Source: Sphingomonas sp. KR3-1
GTDB lineage: Bacteria; Pseudomonadota; Alphaproteobacteria; Sphingomonadales; Sphingomonadaceae
DNA length: 64,000 bases
NCBI RefSeq assembly: GCF_040049295.1
Contig: NZ_JBDZDQ010000001.1
Coordinates: 1,488,001 to 1,552,000 of the forward strand
Direction: 5' to 3'
The notes under the pieces were generated by a model. The model saw only the letters and a list, made by a program, of their open reading frames with translations, was not told where the DNA came from and did no database searches. Every line of letters begins with the position of its first letter. Position 1 is the stretch's first letter. This document shows positions 43,403-51,846 of this stretch, piece by piece. The position numbers and the translations under genes were made by a program.

Positions 43403-44431
43403 ATGAACAGGCTTGCAGCGCTTCTCCTGCTCCCGCTGGCCGCAACCGCCGGAGCGCGTGACCTCCCCCAGGATCCGAGCGAGCGCGTCCCGCCGCCCCA
43501 GGATCCGGCGCTCACCTTCCCCACGCCCGAGAATGTCGAGGCGACGCTGCTCGCACTCGGCGAGATCGACAAGCGGCTGACGGTGCCGGTTGCAGTGGGC
43601 AATGAGGGGCCGTTCAACTTCATCATCGACACCGGCGCCGAGCGCACCGTCGTCTCGCGCGAGCTGGCCGGATCGCTGCGGCTCGGCGCAGGAGCACCGG
43701 TCAGGGTCACTTCGATGACCGGCAGCAGCACGGTCAACACCGTGGTGGTGCCCGACCTCGTCATCAAGTCGATCGGCGAGCTGCACACGATCGTCGCCCC
43801 CGAGCTCGAGGCGCGCAACCTGGGCGCGGTGGGCCTGCTCGGCATCGACACGCTGCGCAACCACCAGGTGACGATCGACTTCGAGAAGGGCACGATGGCG
43901 GTACGCCCCAGCGTCAAGCGCAAGAACACGGTCAGCCGCGACCCCGACGAGATCATCGTCACCGCCAAGAACGTGTTCGGCCAGCTGATCGTGACCGACG
44001 CCTATTACAACAATACCCGCATCCAGGTGGTGCTCGACACCGGCAGCCAGGTGACGATGGGCAACAGCGCGCTGCGCAAGCGGATCGGCCGGGCGGCGGC
44101 CAAGCCCGAGCGCATCCAGCTGACCAGCGTGACCGGCGACCAGACCATCGCCGACTACAGCTCGGCGCCGTCGATCCAGATCGGCGACGTCAAGTTCGGC
44201 GCGATGCCGATCGCCTTCGCCGATGTCGCGCCGTTCGAGCGCTTCGGGCTGATGCACCGCCCCGCGCTGCTGCTCGGCATGGACGCGCTGCGCAGCTTCC
44301 GCCGCGTCGACATCGACTTCCCCAACCGCCAGGTCCGCTTCCTGATGCCGCTGGGCTCGCGCTCGCGCCAGCCCCCCACCGGCACGCGGATCCGCGGCTC
44401 GGAGACCGCCGCGCCGATCCGCGCCTTCTGA
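43403..44431 (+). CDS. Periplasmic retropepsin-like aspartic protease with two DTG domains
   Basis: 342 residues. A signal peptide (MNRLAALLLLPLAATAGARD) precedes two similar aspartyl-protease domains: the first has IIDTGAERTVV (Asp76), the second VLDTGSQVTMG (Asp212). Each is followed by a hydrophobic-Gly stretch (GAVGLLGIDTL; ALLLGMDAL) like the retropepsin second half. A single polypeptide with two such sites would resemble a bilobed pepsin, whereas bacterial retropepsins are usually one-domain. The ATG at 43403 gives the signal peptide; an upstream in-frame ATG does not. Confidence 0.82.
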   Translation: MNRLAALLLLPLAATAGARDLPQDPSERVPPPQDPALTFPTPENVEATLLALGEIDKRLTVPVAVGNEGPFNFIIDTGAERTVVSRELAGSLRLGAGAPVRVTSMTGSSTVNTVVVPDLVIKSIGELHTIVAPELEARNLGAVGLLGIDTLRNHQVTIDFEKGTMAVRPSVKRKNTVSRDPDEIIVTAKNVFGQLIVTDAYYNNTRIQVVLDTGSQVTMGNSALRKRIGRAAAKPERIQLTSVTGDQTIADYSSAPSIQIGDVKFGAMPIAFADVAPFERFGLMHRPALLLGMDALRSFRRVDIDFPNRQVRFLMPLGSRSRQPPTGTRIRGSETAAPIRAF

Positions 44432-44477
44432 CGGCGCGCCATTGACTTTGGCCCGTGCGCGCGGCTTGACCACGCGC

Positions 44478-45911
44478 ATGATCAGCCTTTCGCGCGCCGC
44501 CCTCGCCTCGCTTTCCGCCACCGTCGCGCGGCCCGGCCATGACCCGGCCGCGATCCGCACCGGCGTGGTCCATTTCGGCCCGGGCGCCTTCCACCGCGCG
44601 CACCAGGCGGCGTATTTCGACCGGGTGCTGGACAGCGATCCGCGCTGGGGCATCGCCGCGGTCTCGCTGCGCAGCGCCGGCACCGTCGACGCGCTCAAGG
44701 CGCAGGACGGACTCTACACGCTGGCGGTGATCGACCGCGAGCCGAGCACGCGCATCATCGCCGCGCATTCCGATGCGATCGGCCCCGGCGAAGGCGCCAA
44801 GCTGCGCACCCTGCTCGCCGATCCGGCGATCAAGCTCGCGACCAGCACAGTGACCGAAAAGGGCTATTGCCTCGCCGCCGACGGCAGCCTGGACTTCAAC
44901 CACTCCGACATCGTCCATGACCGCGCCCGGCCGAGCGAGCCGGCGAGCGTGATCGGCTGGATCGTCGCGGGCCTGGCCGATCGCCGCGCCGCCGGTGCGC
45001 CGCCCTTCGCGATGCTGTGCTGCGACAACATGACGGGCAATGGCGGCAAGCTCCGCGCCGCCTGCGTGTCGCTCGCCCGCGAATGGGACGCGGGCCTTGC
45101 CGACTGGATCGGCGCCGAAGTCGCCTTCCCCGATTCGATGGTCGATTCGATCACCCCGGCGAGCGACCCGGCCTTCCTCGCCAGGATCGCCGAGCAACTG
45201 GGAGTCACCGACCAGGCGGCCGTGCAGCGCGAGCGCTTCACCCAATGGGTGCTGCAGCGCTTCAACCCCGCCGACGGCCCAGACCTGGCCGCCGCGGGCG
45301 TGACGCTGACCAACGACGTCCAGGGCTATGAGCAGGCCAAGCTGCGCATCCTCAACGGCGCGCATTCGAGCCTCGCCTATATCGGCCTGGCGCTCGGCCA
45401 TGAGACGGTGTTCGAGGCCGTCAGCGATCCTGCGCTGGGCGGCTTTGTCGACCGGCTGATGCATGACGACATCGCCGGCGCGCTCAAGCCCGTCGAAGGG
45501 CTCGACGTGCAGGGCTATGCCGATGCCGTGCTCGGCCGCTTCCGCAATCCCGCGATCCGCCATCTGCTCAGCCAGATCGCCTGGGACGGCTCGCAGAAGC
45601 TGCCCTATCGCCTGCTCGACACGGTCCGCGACCGGCTGGCGGCGGGGCAGGACGTGGCGCGGCTGGCGGTGCCGGTGGCGGCGTGGATCGCGTTCCTGCA
45701 TCGCAAGGCGCAGCTCGGCGAGACAATCACCGATCCGCTGGCAGACATGCTCGCCGGCGCGGCTTCGGGGAGCGACCCGGCGGCTGCCGTACTGGCGCTG
45801 CGGCAGGTGTTTCCGGCGCAGCTCGCCGAGGATGCGCGGTTCCGCGATGCGGTGGTCGCAGCGGTGCCGGCGTTCCTCGAGGGTCGGGCAACGGCGCTGC
45901 TGGCGCGCTGA
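44478..45911 (+). CDS. Mannitol dehydrogenase-family (polyol/hexuronate) oxidoreductase
   Basis: 477 residues, the size of mannitol 2-dehydrogenase and UxuB. The family signatures are VVHFGPGAFHRAHQA near residue 28 for NAD(P) binding, DNMTGNGG, and the catalytic Lys-Asn-His region QAKLRILNGAHSSLAYIG. It oxidises a sugar alcohol or reduces fructuronate; the exact substrate is not set by the visible residues. It stands alone, so operon context gives no hint. Confidence 0.9.
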   Translation: MISLSRAALASLSATVARPGHDPAAIRTGVVHFGPGAFHRAHQAAYFDRVLDSDPRWGIAAVSLRSAGTVDALKAQDGLYTLAVIDREPSTRIIAAHSDAIGPGEGAKLRTLLADPAIKLATSTVTEKGYCLAADGSLDFNHSDIVHDRARPSEPASVIGWIVAGLADRRAAGAPPFAMLCCDNMTGNGGKLRAACVSLAREWDAGLADWIGAEVAFPDSMVDSITPASDPAFLARIAEQLGVTDQAAVQRERFTQWVLQRFNPADGPDLAAAGVTLTNDVQGYEQAKLRILNGAHSSLAYIGLALGHETVFEAVSDPALGGFVDRLMHDDIAGALKPVEGLDVQGYADAVLGRFRNPAIRHLLSQIAWDGSQKLPYRLLDTVRDRLAAGQDVARLAVPVAAWIAFLHRKAQLGETITDPLADMLAGAASGSDPAAAVLALRQVFPAQLAEDARFRDAVVAAVPAFLEGRATALLAR

Positions 45912-46018
45912 TCCTACAGCGGCAGAGCGGGCGACTCGGCAAAGTTCACGACGTTCACGCCTGGAGCGCGTTTCCGGCGCGCTTGGGTTGACACTGTTCC
46001 CGGAAACGCCCCGCATCT

Positions 46019-46124
46019 CGCAGCTTTGTTGCGCGGCGCTGGTCCTATATTTCCTACAGTTCGAAAGAGCGGCCGAGCGAGGTTCGACCGCAAAAGCCAA
46101 GCAGGCGAAATCCTACATTGCAAG
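46019..46124 (-). repeat. Dispersed element D copy 2 (convergent intergenic)
   Basis: Inverted copy of 37540-37658. Shared blocks, read on the minus strand: CTTGCAATGTAGGATTTCGC with CTGCTTGGCT, CGGCCGCTCTTT and TGTAGGAAATATAGGA. The middle differs from copy 1. The flanking CGCAGCTTTGTTGCGCG is near-identical to the flank of copy 1. Again it lies between two converging genes. Confidence 0.8.
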
Positions 46125-46155
46125 CATGGAAGCAGCTTGGGGAATCAGGCGGCGC

Positions 46156-47256
46156 TCAGACCGCCTGCGGTGCCCCGTCGCGCAGCACATGCGTGCAGAG
46201 CTGCGCCTCGGGCGTGTCGTCCTCCTCGAGCCCGGCGACGGTGACCCAGCCTTCCGCGCGCAGCTTGGCGGCGATGCCCGCGGGCGTGCCGAGCGGCAGG
46301 AACAGGCGCTGGCGGTCGCCCGCGCCGATGCCGGCATTGAGGATCGGATCGGCATAGAGCGAGAAGCCGACCGCGGCTTCCTCGCGGCCGTTGCCGTGGA
46401 GGATCGTATAGGTGCCGCCGCGCCCGATCTCGCCGCGCACGCCCCGCGCGAACAGCGAGAAGCCGAGCCAGCTCTGATATTCGAAGCCGTGGCGCTCGGT
46501 CGGGTCGAGGGTGAGCGCGGCCTGGCCCTGGATGCGCTCGGCAATCGCGGCGAGGCCGTCGAGGCGCGTGGCGAGCGCCTTGCCCGCGTCGATCGCGCGC
46601 AGCCGCTCGATCGCGGCATCGAACGGACCAGCGGCTTCGATCAGCGGCAGGTAGCGCGCATCGATCGCGGCAACACCGGCGGCGTCCTTGGCATCGAGGC
46701 GCTCCCGCAGCGTGGCGAGCTGGGCAGGGGTGAGGCTGTCGCCGGCCAGGCAATCGACCAGGTCGGGCAGCGTGAAATCGAGCGCGATGCCTTCGACGCC
46801 GCCGGCCTGCAGCGCCTCGATCGCGACGCGCACCACTTCGGTGGCAGCGGCGACGGTATCGAGGCCGATCAGCTCGGCACCGATCTGGCGGGTGGCGCGC
46901 AGCGGATCGAGCTCGGAGGCGGAGAGCTTGATCACCGGGCCGGCATAGGAGAGGCGCACCGGGCGCGGATGGTGGCCCATGCGGGTGGCGGCGATGCGGC
47001 CGACCTGGGCGGTGAGATCGGGGCGGATCGCCAGCGTGCGCTGCGAAACCGGATCGACGAAGCGCACTGCGTCGCGCATCGCACCGGCGGCCTTGAGGCG
47101 CGCGCTCAGTTCGTCGGCGAATTCGGCAAGCGGCGGATCGACCTGCTCATAGCCATAGCCGCGCGCAACGCCGAGCACGCGGGACTCGAGGCGTGTCGCG
47201 GCATCGGCCGCGGGGGGGAGGCGATCGTGAAAGCCTTCGGGAAGGAGGCCGCTCAT
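46156..47256 (-). CDS. hisZ: ATP phosphoribosyltransferase regulatory subunit
   Basis: 366 residues with a class II aminoacyl-tRNA synthetase-like fold without the aminoacylation function: RPDLTAQVGRIAATRM and LSYAGPVIKLSASELDPLRATRQIGAELIG match HisZ/HisS motif 2, and GIRGGRYD-like motif 3 is replaced by EIGRGGTYTIL. It works with a short HisG (not in the window) in histidine synthesis. It is the third gene of serC-serA-hisZ, 186 bases after serA with two palindromes in the gap. Confidence 0.9.
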   Translation of the reverse strand: MSGLLPEGFHDRLPPAADAATRLESRVLGVARGYGYEQVDPPLAEFADELSARLKAAGAMRDAVRFVDPVSQRTLAIRPDLTAQVGRIAATRMGHHPRPVRLSYAGPVIKLSASELDPLRATRQIGAELIGLDTVAAATEVVRVAIEALQAGGVEGIALDFTLPDLVDCLAGDSLTPAQLATLRERLDAKDAAGVAAIDARYLPLIEAAGPFDAAIERLRAIDAGKALATRLDGLAAIAERIQGQAALTLDPTERHGFEYQSWLGFSLFARGVRGEIGRGGTYTILHGNGREEAAVGFSLYADPILNAGIGAGDRQRLFLPLGTPAGIAAKLRAEGWVTVAGLEEDDTPEAQLCTHVLRDGAPQAV

Positions 47257-47274
47257 AGCTCAACCTTCGTGTCG

Positions 47275-47366
47275 CCCTCACCCTTCCCACTCGGCTTCGC
47301 CGAGCGGGCCCCTTCCCTCTCCCAATGGGAGAGGGAGGGAGGCGCGAAGCGCCGGAAGGGTGAGGG
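47275..47366 (-). repeat. Palindromic element in the serA-hisZ gap
   Basis: CCCTCACCCTTCC (47275-47287) and GGAAGGGTGAGGG (47354-47366) are perfect 13-bp arms enclosing further hairpins (CTCGGCTTCGCCGAG, CCCTCTCCCAATGGGAGAGGG). It should fold into one long structured RNA upstream of hisZ. Confidence 0.8.
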
Positions 47367-47401
47367 TGGATAGGAGATCATGCCGCCGCCTCTAGACCAA
47401 A

Positions 47402-47431
47402 CCGTCATCCCGACGGAAGTCGGGATGACGG
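47402..47431 (-). repeat. Short family B palindrome after serA
   Basis: CCGTCATCCCGAC pairs with GTCGGGATGACGG (13 bp, four-base loop GGAA), 11 bases past the serA stop. Its GTCATCCC..GGGATGAC core echoes the 11459-11540 palindrome. It may attenuate or protect the serA message end. Confidence 0.7.
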
Positions 47432-47442
47432 GAATTGTGTCG

Positions 47443-49020
47443 TCAGAACGCCAGCGCCATCGCAGTCTTCACGCCCGGGAGGGCGCGGACCTTGGCGATC
47501 AGGTCGGCATTCACTTCGTCGTCGACCGAGAGCAGCAGCACCGCCTCGCCGCCGGCGTTGCGGCGGCCGAGGTGGAAGGTGCCGATGTTGACGCCCGCCT
47601 CGCCCAGCGTGGTGCCGAGCCGGCCGATGAAGCCCGGCGCGTCCTCGTTGACGATGTAGAGCATGTGACCGGCGAGATCGGCCTCGACCTTGATGCCGAA
47701 CAGCTCGACCAGGCGCGGCGCGGCATTGCCGAACAGCGTGCCCGCGACCGAGCGATCGCCCTGCGTGGTGCCGACGGTGACGCGGACCAGCGTGTGGTAA
47801 TCGCCCTCGCGATCATGCCGGACCTCGCGCACGTCGAGCCCGCGCTCCTTGGCGAGGAACGGCGCGTTGACCATGTTCACCGTGTCCGAATGGACGCGCA
47901 TCAGCCCGGCGAGCACCGCGCCGGTGATCGGCTTCTGGTTGAGCTCGGCGGCTGCGCCCTCGACCTCGATCGCGATGCTGCCGAGCTCGCCATGCGCGAG
48001 CTGGCCGACCAGGCTGCCGAGCTTCTCGGCCAGCGCCATGTAGGGCTTCAACCGCGGCGCTTCCTCGGCCGACAGGCTCGGCATGTTGAGCGCGTTGGTG
48101 ACACCGCCCGAGACGAGGAAATCGGCCATCTGCTCGGCGACCTGGATCGCGACATTGACCTGCGCCTCGGTGGTCGAGGCGCCGAGGTGCGGCGTCGAGA
48201 CGAAGTTGGGCGTGCCGAACAGCGGATGCTCCTTGGCGGGCTCGACTGCGAACACGTCGAGCGCGGCACCGGCGATATGACCGCTCTCGAGGCCCTGCTT
48301 GAGCGCCGCCTCGTCGATCAGACCGCCACGCGCGCAATTGATGATGCGCACGCCGCGCTTGGTCTTGGAGAGATTCTCGGCCGAGAGGATGTTGCGGGTC
48401 TGGTCGGTCAGCGGGGTGTGCAGCGTGATGAAATCGGCGCGCAGCAGCAGGTCGTCGAGGTTGACCTTCTCGACGCCCATCTCGATCGCGCGCTCGGGGG
48501 TAAGGAACGGATCGAAGGCGACGACCTTCATGCGCAGGCCGATCGCGCGGTCGGCGACGATCGAGCCGATATTGCCGGCGCCGATCAGGCCGAGCGTCTT
48601 GCCGGTGAGCTCGACGCCCATGAAGCGGTTCTTCTCCCACTTGCCGGCCTGGGTCGAGGCGTCGGCCTCGGGCAGCTGGCGGGCGAGCGCGAACATCAGC
48701 GCGATGGCGTGCTCGGCAGTGGTGATCGAGTTGCCGAAGGGCGTGTTCATCACGACGATGCCCTTGGCCGACGCCGCGGGGATATCGACATTGTCGACGC
48801 CGATGCCGGCGCGGCCGATGACCTTGAGGTTGGTCGCGGCCTCGAGGATTTCCTTGGTCGCCTTGGTCGAGCTGCGGATCGCCAGGCCGTCATACTCGCC
48901 GATGATCGCCTTCAGCTCTTCGGGGGTCTTGCCGGTGATCTCGTCGACCTCGACGCCGCGCGCGCGGAAGATCTCGGCCGCCTTGGGATCCATTTTGTCG
49001 GAAATCAGTACCTTGGGCAT
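47443..49020 (-). CDS. serA: D-3-phosphoglycerate dehydrogenase
   Basis: First step of serine synthesis, 525 residues, cytoplasmic. Substrate- and NAD-binding domains show GLIGAGNIGSIVA, the catalytic Arg in CARGGLIDEAAL, Glu in FAVEPA and His in TPHLGAST. An intervening allosteric substrate-binding domain and a C-terminal ACT domain (about 450-525, LYIVNEDAPGFIGRLGTTLG) make this the long, serine-sensitive type. AGGAG precedes the ATG. It follows serC. Confidence 0.96.
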   Translation of the reverse strand: MPKVLISDKMDPKAAEIFRARGVEVDEITGKTPEELKAIIGEYDGLAIRSSTKATKEILEAATNLKVIGRAGIGVDNVDIPAASAKGIVVMNTPFGNSITTAEHAIALMFALARQLPEADASTQAGKWEKNRFMGVELTGKTLGLIGAGNIGSIVADRAIGLRMKVVAFDPFLTPERAIEMGVEKVNLDDLLLRADFITLHTPLTDQTRNILSAENLSKTKRGVRIINCARGGLIDEAALKQGLESGHIAGAALDVFAVEPAKEHPLFGTPNFVSTPHLGASTTEAQVNVAIQVAEQMADFLVSGGVTNALNMPSLSAEEAPRLKPYMALAEKLGSLVGQLAHGELGSIAIEVEGAAAELNQKPITGAVLAGLMRVHSDTVNMVNAPFLAKERGLDVREVRHDREGDYHTLVRVTVGTTQGDRSVAGTLFGNAAPRLVELFGIKVEADLAGHMLYIVNEDAPGFIGRLGTTLGEAGVNIGTFHLGRRNAGGEAVLLLSVDDEVNADLIAKVRALPGVKTAMALAF

Positions 49021-49039
49021 GGATTTGCTCCTGCTTCGC

Positions 49040-49147
49040 TCCCTCTCCCCTCCGGGGAGAGGGCTGGGGAGAGGGGAAGTGTGTCTTGAAAATCGTGCGT
49101 CTGGAGAGGTCGCAGGCGTCCTGCCTCTCTCCCCGATGGGGAGAGGC
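49040..49147 (-). repeat. Palindromic element in the serC-serA gap
   Basis: CCCTCTCCCCTCCGGGGAGAGGG (49041-49063) is one hairpin and GCCTCTCCCCGATGGGGAGAGGC-like sequence (49123-49147) another; the two share the CTCTCCCC core. Together they fill most of the 135-base gap. Confidence 0.75.
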
Positions 49148-49155
49148 TTAGAAGG

Positions 49156-50316
49156 TCAGCCGGCCTTGGCTTCGGCATAGGCCCAGTCGAGCCAGGGGCC
49201 GAGCGCCTCGATATCGGCGGTATCGACGGTGGCGCCGCACCAGATCCGCAGGCCCGGCGGGGCGTCGCGATAGCCGGCGACGTCGTACGCCGCGCCTTCC
49301 TTCTCGAGCAGGCCGGCGAACTTCTTGATGAAGGCTTCGTCGGCACCCTCGACGGTGAGGCACACGCTGGTCTTAGAGCGGATGCCGTGCAGCTCGGCGA
49401 GATGACCGAGCCAGGGCCGTGCCGCGACGATCTTGTCGAGCGCAGCGGCATTGGCGTCCGAGCGGGCGATCAGCCCTTCGAGCCCGCCCAGGCCCTTGGC
49501 CCATTCGAGCGCGAAGATCGCGTCCTCGACGGCGAGCATCGACGGGGTGTTGATCGTCTCGCCCTTGAACACGCCCTCGGCGAGCGCGCCCTTGGAGACG
49601 AGGCGGAACACCTTGGGCAGCGGCCAGGCCGGGGTGTATTCGGTGAGCCGCTCGACCGCGCGGGGACCGAGGATCAGCACGCCGTGCGCACCCTCGCCGC
49701 CCAGCACCTTCTGCCAGGAGAAGGTGGCGACGTCGATCTTGTCCCAGGGCAGGTCGTAGGCGAACACCGCCGAAGTGGCGTCGGCGAAGGTCAGGCCCTC
49801 GCGGTCGGCGGGGATCCACTCGCCGTCGGGCACGCGGACGCCGCTGGTGGTGCCGTTCCAGGTGAAGAGGACGTCGGTCGACCAGTCGAGCGCATCGAGA
49901 TCGGGAAGCTGGCCGTAATCGGCGCGGACGACGTTCGGTTCGAGCTTGAGCTGCTTGACGGCATCGGTGACCCAGCCCTCGCCGAAGCTCTCCCAGGCGA
50001 GCGTCGTTACTTCGCGGGCGCCGAGCATCGTCCACATCGCCATTTCGAAGGCGCCGGTATCCGAGCCGGGCACGATGCCGATGCGGTGGGTGTCGGGAAG
50101 GCGGAGCGCCTCGCGCATCAGGTCGATGCAATATTGGAGGCGGGTCTTGCCGATCTTCGAGCGGTGCGAGCGGCCGAGCGAGTCGGTGGCGAGCTTCTCG
50201 GGCGACCAGCCGGGAGGCTTGGCGCAGGGACCGGAAGAGAAATAGGGACGCGCCGGCTTGGTGGCGGGCTTTGCGACAGGCGCAAGGGTGGCGTCGGCGG
50301 CAGTCGAATCAGTCAT
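49156..50316 (-). CDS. serC: Phosphoserine aminotransferase
   Basis: Second step of serine synthesis (also used for vitamin B6 synthesis), 386 residues, PLP enzyme. The PLP Lys is in ATFSWQKVLGGEGAHG; ATSAVFAYDLPW and PARPYFSSGPCAKPP are typical of the alphaproteobacterial class. The ATG at 50316 follows a strong AAGGAG; a longer frame to 50400 would run through a structured leader. The gene leads serC-serA-hisZ. Confidence 0.94.
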   Translation of the reverse strand: MTDSTAADATLAPVAKPATKPARPYFSSGPCAKPPGWSPEKLATDSLGRSHRSKIGKTRLQYCIDLMREALRLPDTHRIGIVPGSDTGAFEMAMWTMLGAREVTTLAWESFGEGWVTDAVKQLKLEPNVVRADYGQLPDLDALDWSTDVLFTWNGTTSGVRVPDGEWIPADREGLTFADATSAVFAYDLPWDKIDVATFSWQKVLGGEGAHGVLILGPRAVERLTEYTPAWPLPKVFRLVSKGALAEGVFKGETINTPSMLAVEDAIFALEWAKGLGGLEGLIARSDANAAALDKIVAARPWLGHLAELHGIRSKTSVCLTVEGADEAFIKKFAGLLEKEGAAYDVAGYRDAPPGLRIWCGATVDTADIEALGPWLDWAYAEAKAG

Positions 50317-50400
50317 ATAGTCTCTCCTTACAGAGAGCGCGCGCGGCGTTGGGACCGCGTGGCCCGCCGACGGCCCTAGCGGCGGTTTCGGGAATGTCAA
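50317..50400 (-). ncRNA. Candidate serC leader RNA motif
   Basis: On the minus strand two hairpins precede serC: CCGCCG (50380-50385) with CGGCGG (50364-50369), and CTCTC with GAGAG (50333-50337 and 50322-50326) whose loop and 3' arm hold the AAGGAGAG ribosome site. A conserved serC RNA motif with paired hairpins before the start is described for alphaproteobacteria. The match here is by layout, not by alignment; the sequence could be scored against the Rfam serC model. Confidence 0.5.
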
Positions 50401-50431
50401 TTCGGGATGTTGCGGCGCAATAATGTTGCGC

Positions 50432-51055
50432 TCAGGGCTTGGTGCAGCCCGCGATCATCGCATCCACCGCTGCGTTAACATCGCTGACGGGCACGGCGAA
50501 CTCGGTGTGGTCATAGCCGGTCCAGGGCACGACATAGTCGAACTGGAGGTCGCGCAGCGCTTCGAAGCTCCTGGCGATCTTCTTGCGGCTGAGATTGCCC
50601 GGGCGCCACCTGCCGCCTTCGCGCCAGACGAAATCGGCGGTGAACAGGATGCGCGCGCCCGCGACCGTGGCGAGCGTCGAGAATTGCCCGGCGGTGTGTC
50701 CCGGCGTGGGGACCAGCAGCAGCTCGCCGGCGATCTCGGTGCGCGCGAAGGGCAGGACATGATCGATCTTCACGGCGTGCGAGCGATGCGCCATCGCCTC
50801 GGCCTCGATCGCGCTGCAATAGACGGTGGCGCCGAAATGCTCGGCGATCTTGTTGGTGAAGTCGCCGCCGAGATGACGGTCGCTGATCACCACCGTCTTC
50901 ACGCCGCCCAGCGCGGCGATCGCGTCGAACGAATCGCCGATCGAGCCGGCGCAGGGGATGAAATTGCCCGCGGGATGGCGGACGAAATGCGCATAGCCGA
51001 AGCCCTTGCCGCCATTTTGCGGCACCGCGAACACACCAGGGAGAATTTCCTGCAC
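50432..51055 (-). CDS. Metallo-beta-lactamase-fold hydrolase
   Basis: 207 residues from a GTG at 51055 with AGGAGG eight bases upstream (a longer ATG start at 51109 lacks this). The first motif is degenerate: instead of HxHxDH it reads SDRHLGGDFT; later ligands include VPTPGHTAGQFS, TADFVW and a late WTGYDH. Several metal ligands may therefore be changed. Function unknown; such proteins are often glyoxalase II-like or nonenzymatic. Confidence 0.72.
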   Translation of the reverse strand: MQEILPGVFAVPQNGGKGFGYAHFVRHPAGNFIPCAGSIGDSFDAIAALGGVKTVVISDRHLGGDFTNKIAEHFGATVYCSAIEAEAMAHRSHAVKIDHVLPFARTEIAGELLLVPTPGHTAGQFSTLATVAGARILFTADFVWREGGRWRPGNLSRKKIARSFEALRDLQFDYVVPWTGYDHTEFAVPVSDVNAAVDAMIAGCTKP

Positions 51056-51129
51056 TGCACTGCCTCCTGCCCGACGATCCGCATAGAATGTTCGTGCGCG
51101 GCGCACCATATCGCGGCTAGCCTGCGCGC

Positions 51130-51810
51130 ATGCGGTTCCGGCTCCTCAGCGCCCTCGTGCTGCCCGTCCTCCTCGCAAGCTGCGTATTCGGCGGCGACGA
51201 TCGGCCCGCGCCGGCGCCGATTCGCCCGCGCAGCTCGGGGCCGATCACGCTGAACGGCCCGACGCCGCGCGACGTGCAGCAATGTTTCGCCGACCTCTCC
51301 CGCGAACGGGTGCGCTACTCCGCGCTGCCTGACCGCGATTTCGGCGGCGGCTGCATCGTCACCGGGGCTGTGCAGCTGCTCGACATCGGCGTGCCGGTGA
51401 CCGGGCTCAAATCGATGAAATGCGGGTTGGCGCGCAGCTTCACCGCCTGGGTGCGCTTCGCGGTGGCGCCGGCGGCGCGGCAGATCCTCGGCAGCGACCT
51501 GGTCCGCGTCGAGACCTATGGCACCTATTCGTGCCGCGGGATCATCGGCGGCAGCGCGGCGACGGTGAACCGCATGTCCGAGCACGGCCTCGCCAATGCG
51601 GTCGACGTATCGGGCTTCGTGCTGGCCGACGGGCGGCGCATCACGATCGAGCGCGACTGGCGCACGGACGACCAACAGGTGCGCGGCTTCCTCGAGACGA
51701 TCCACGGCTCGGCCTGCAAGCGCTTCGCCACGGTGCTGAGCCCCGACTATAACGCGGCGCACTACAACCATCTGCATCTCGACATGGGGAGAGGTCCCTT
51801 TTGCCGCTGA
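51130..51810 (+). CDS. Extensin-like (DUF/PF06904) lipoprotein, putative peptidoglycan-active
   Basis: 226 residues. Lipoprotein signal with lipobox LLASC, a short Pro-rich linker, then the extensin-like C-terminal domain: CGLARSFTAWV, RMSEHGLANAVDVSGF and AAHYNHLHLDMGRG. The His-Asp-His layout resembles M15/LAS peptidases that act on peptidoglycan. Location is presumably outer membrane or periplasm. Substrate is inferred only. Confidence 0.82.
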   Translation: MRFRLLSALVLPVLLASCVFGGDDRPAPAPIRPRSSGPITLNGPTPRDVQQCFADLSRERVRYSALPDRDFGGGCIVTGAVQLLDIGVPVTGLKSMKCGLARSFTAWVRFAVAPAARQILGSDLVRVETYGTYSCRGIIGGSAATVNRMSEHGLANAVDVSGFVLADGRRITIERDWRTDDQQVRGFLETIHGSACKRFATVLSPDYNAAHYNHLHLDMGRGPFCR

Positions 51811-51846
51811 TTGCAGCGAGCGCACGATCGGCCTAAGCCGGGCTAA

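Noticed and set aside
46070..46100. GGTTCGA as a tRNA T-loop
   Set aside because: No acceptor or anticodon stem is present; the sequence belongs to repeat element D.
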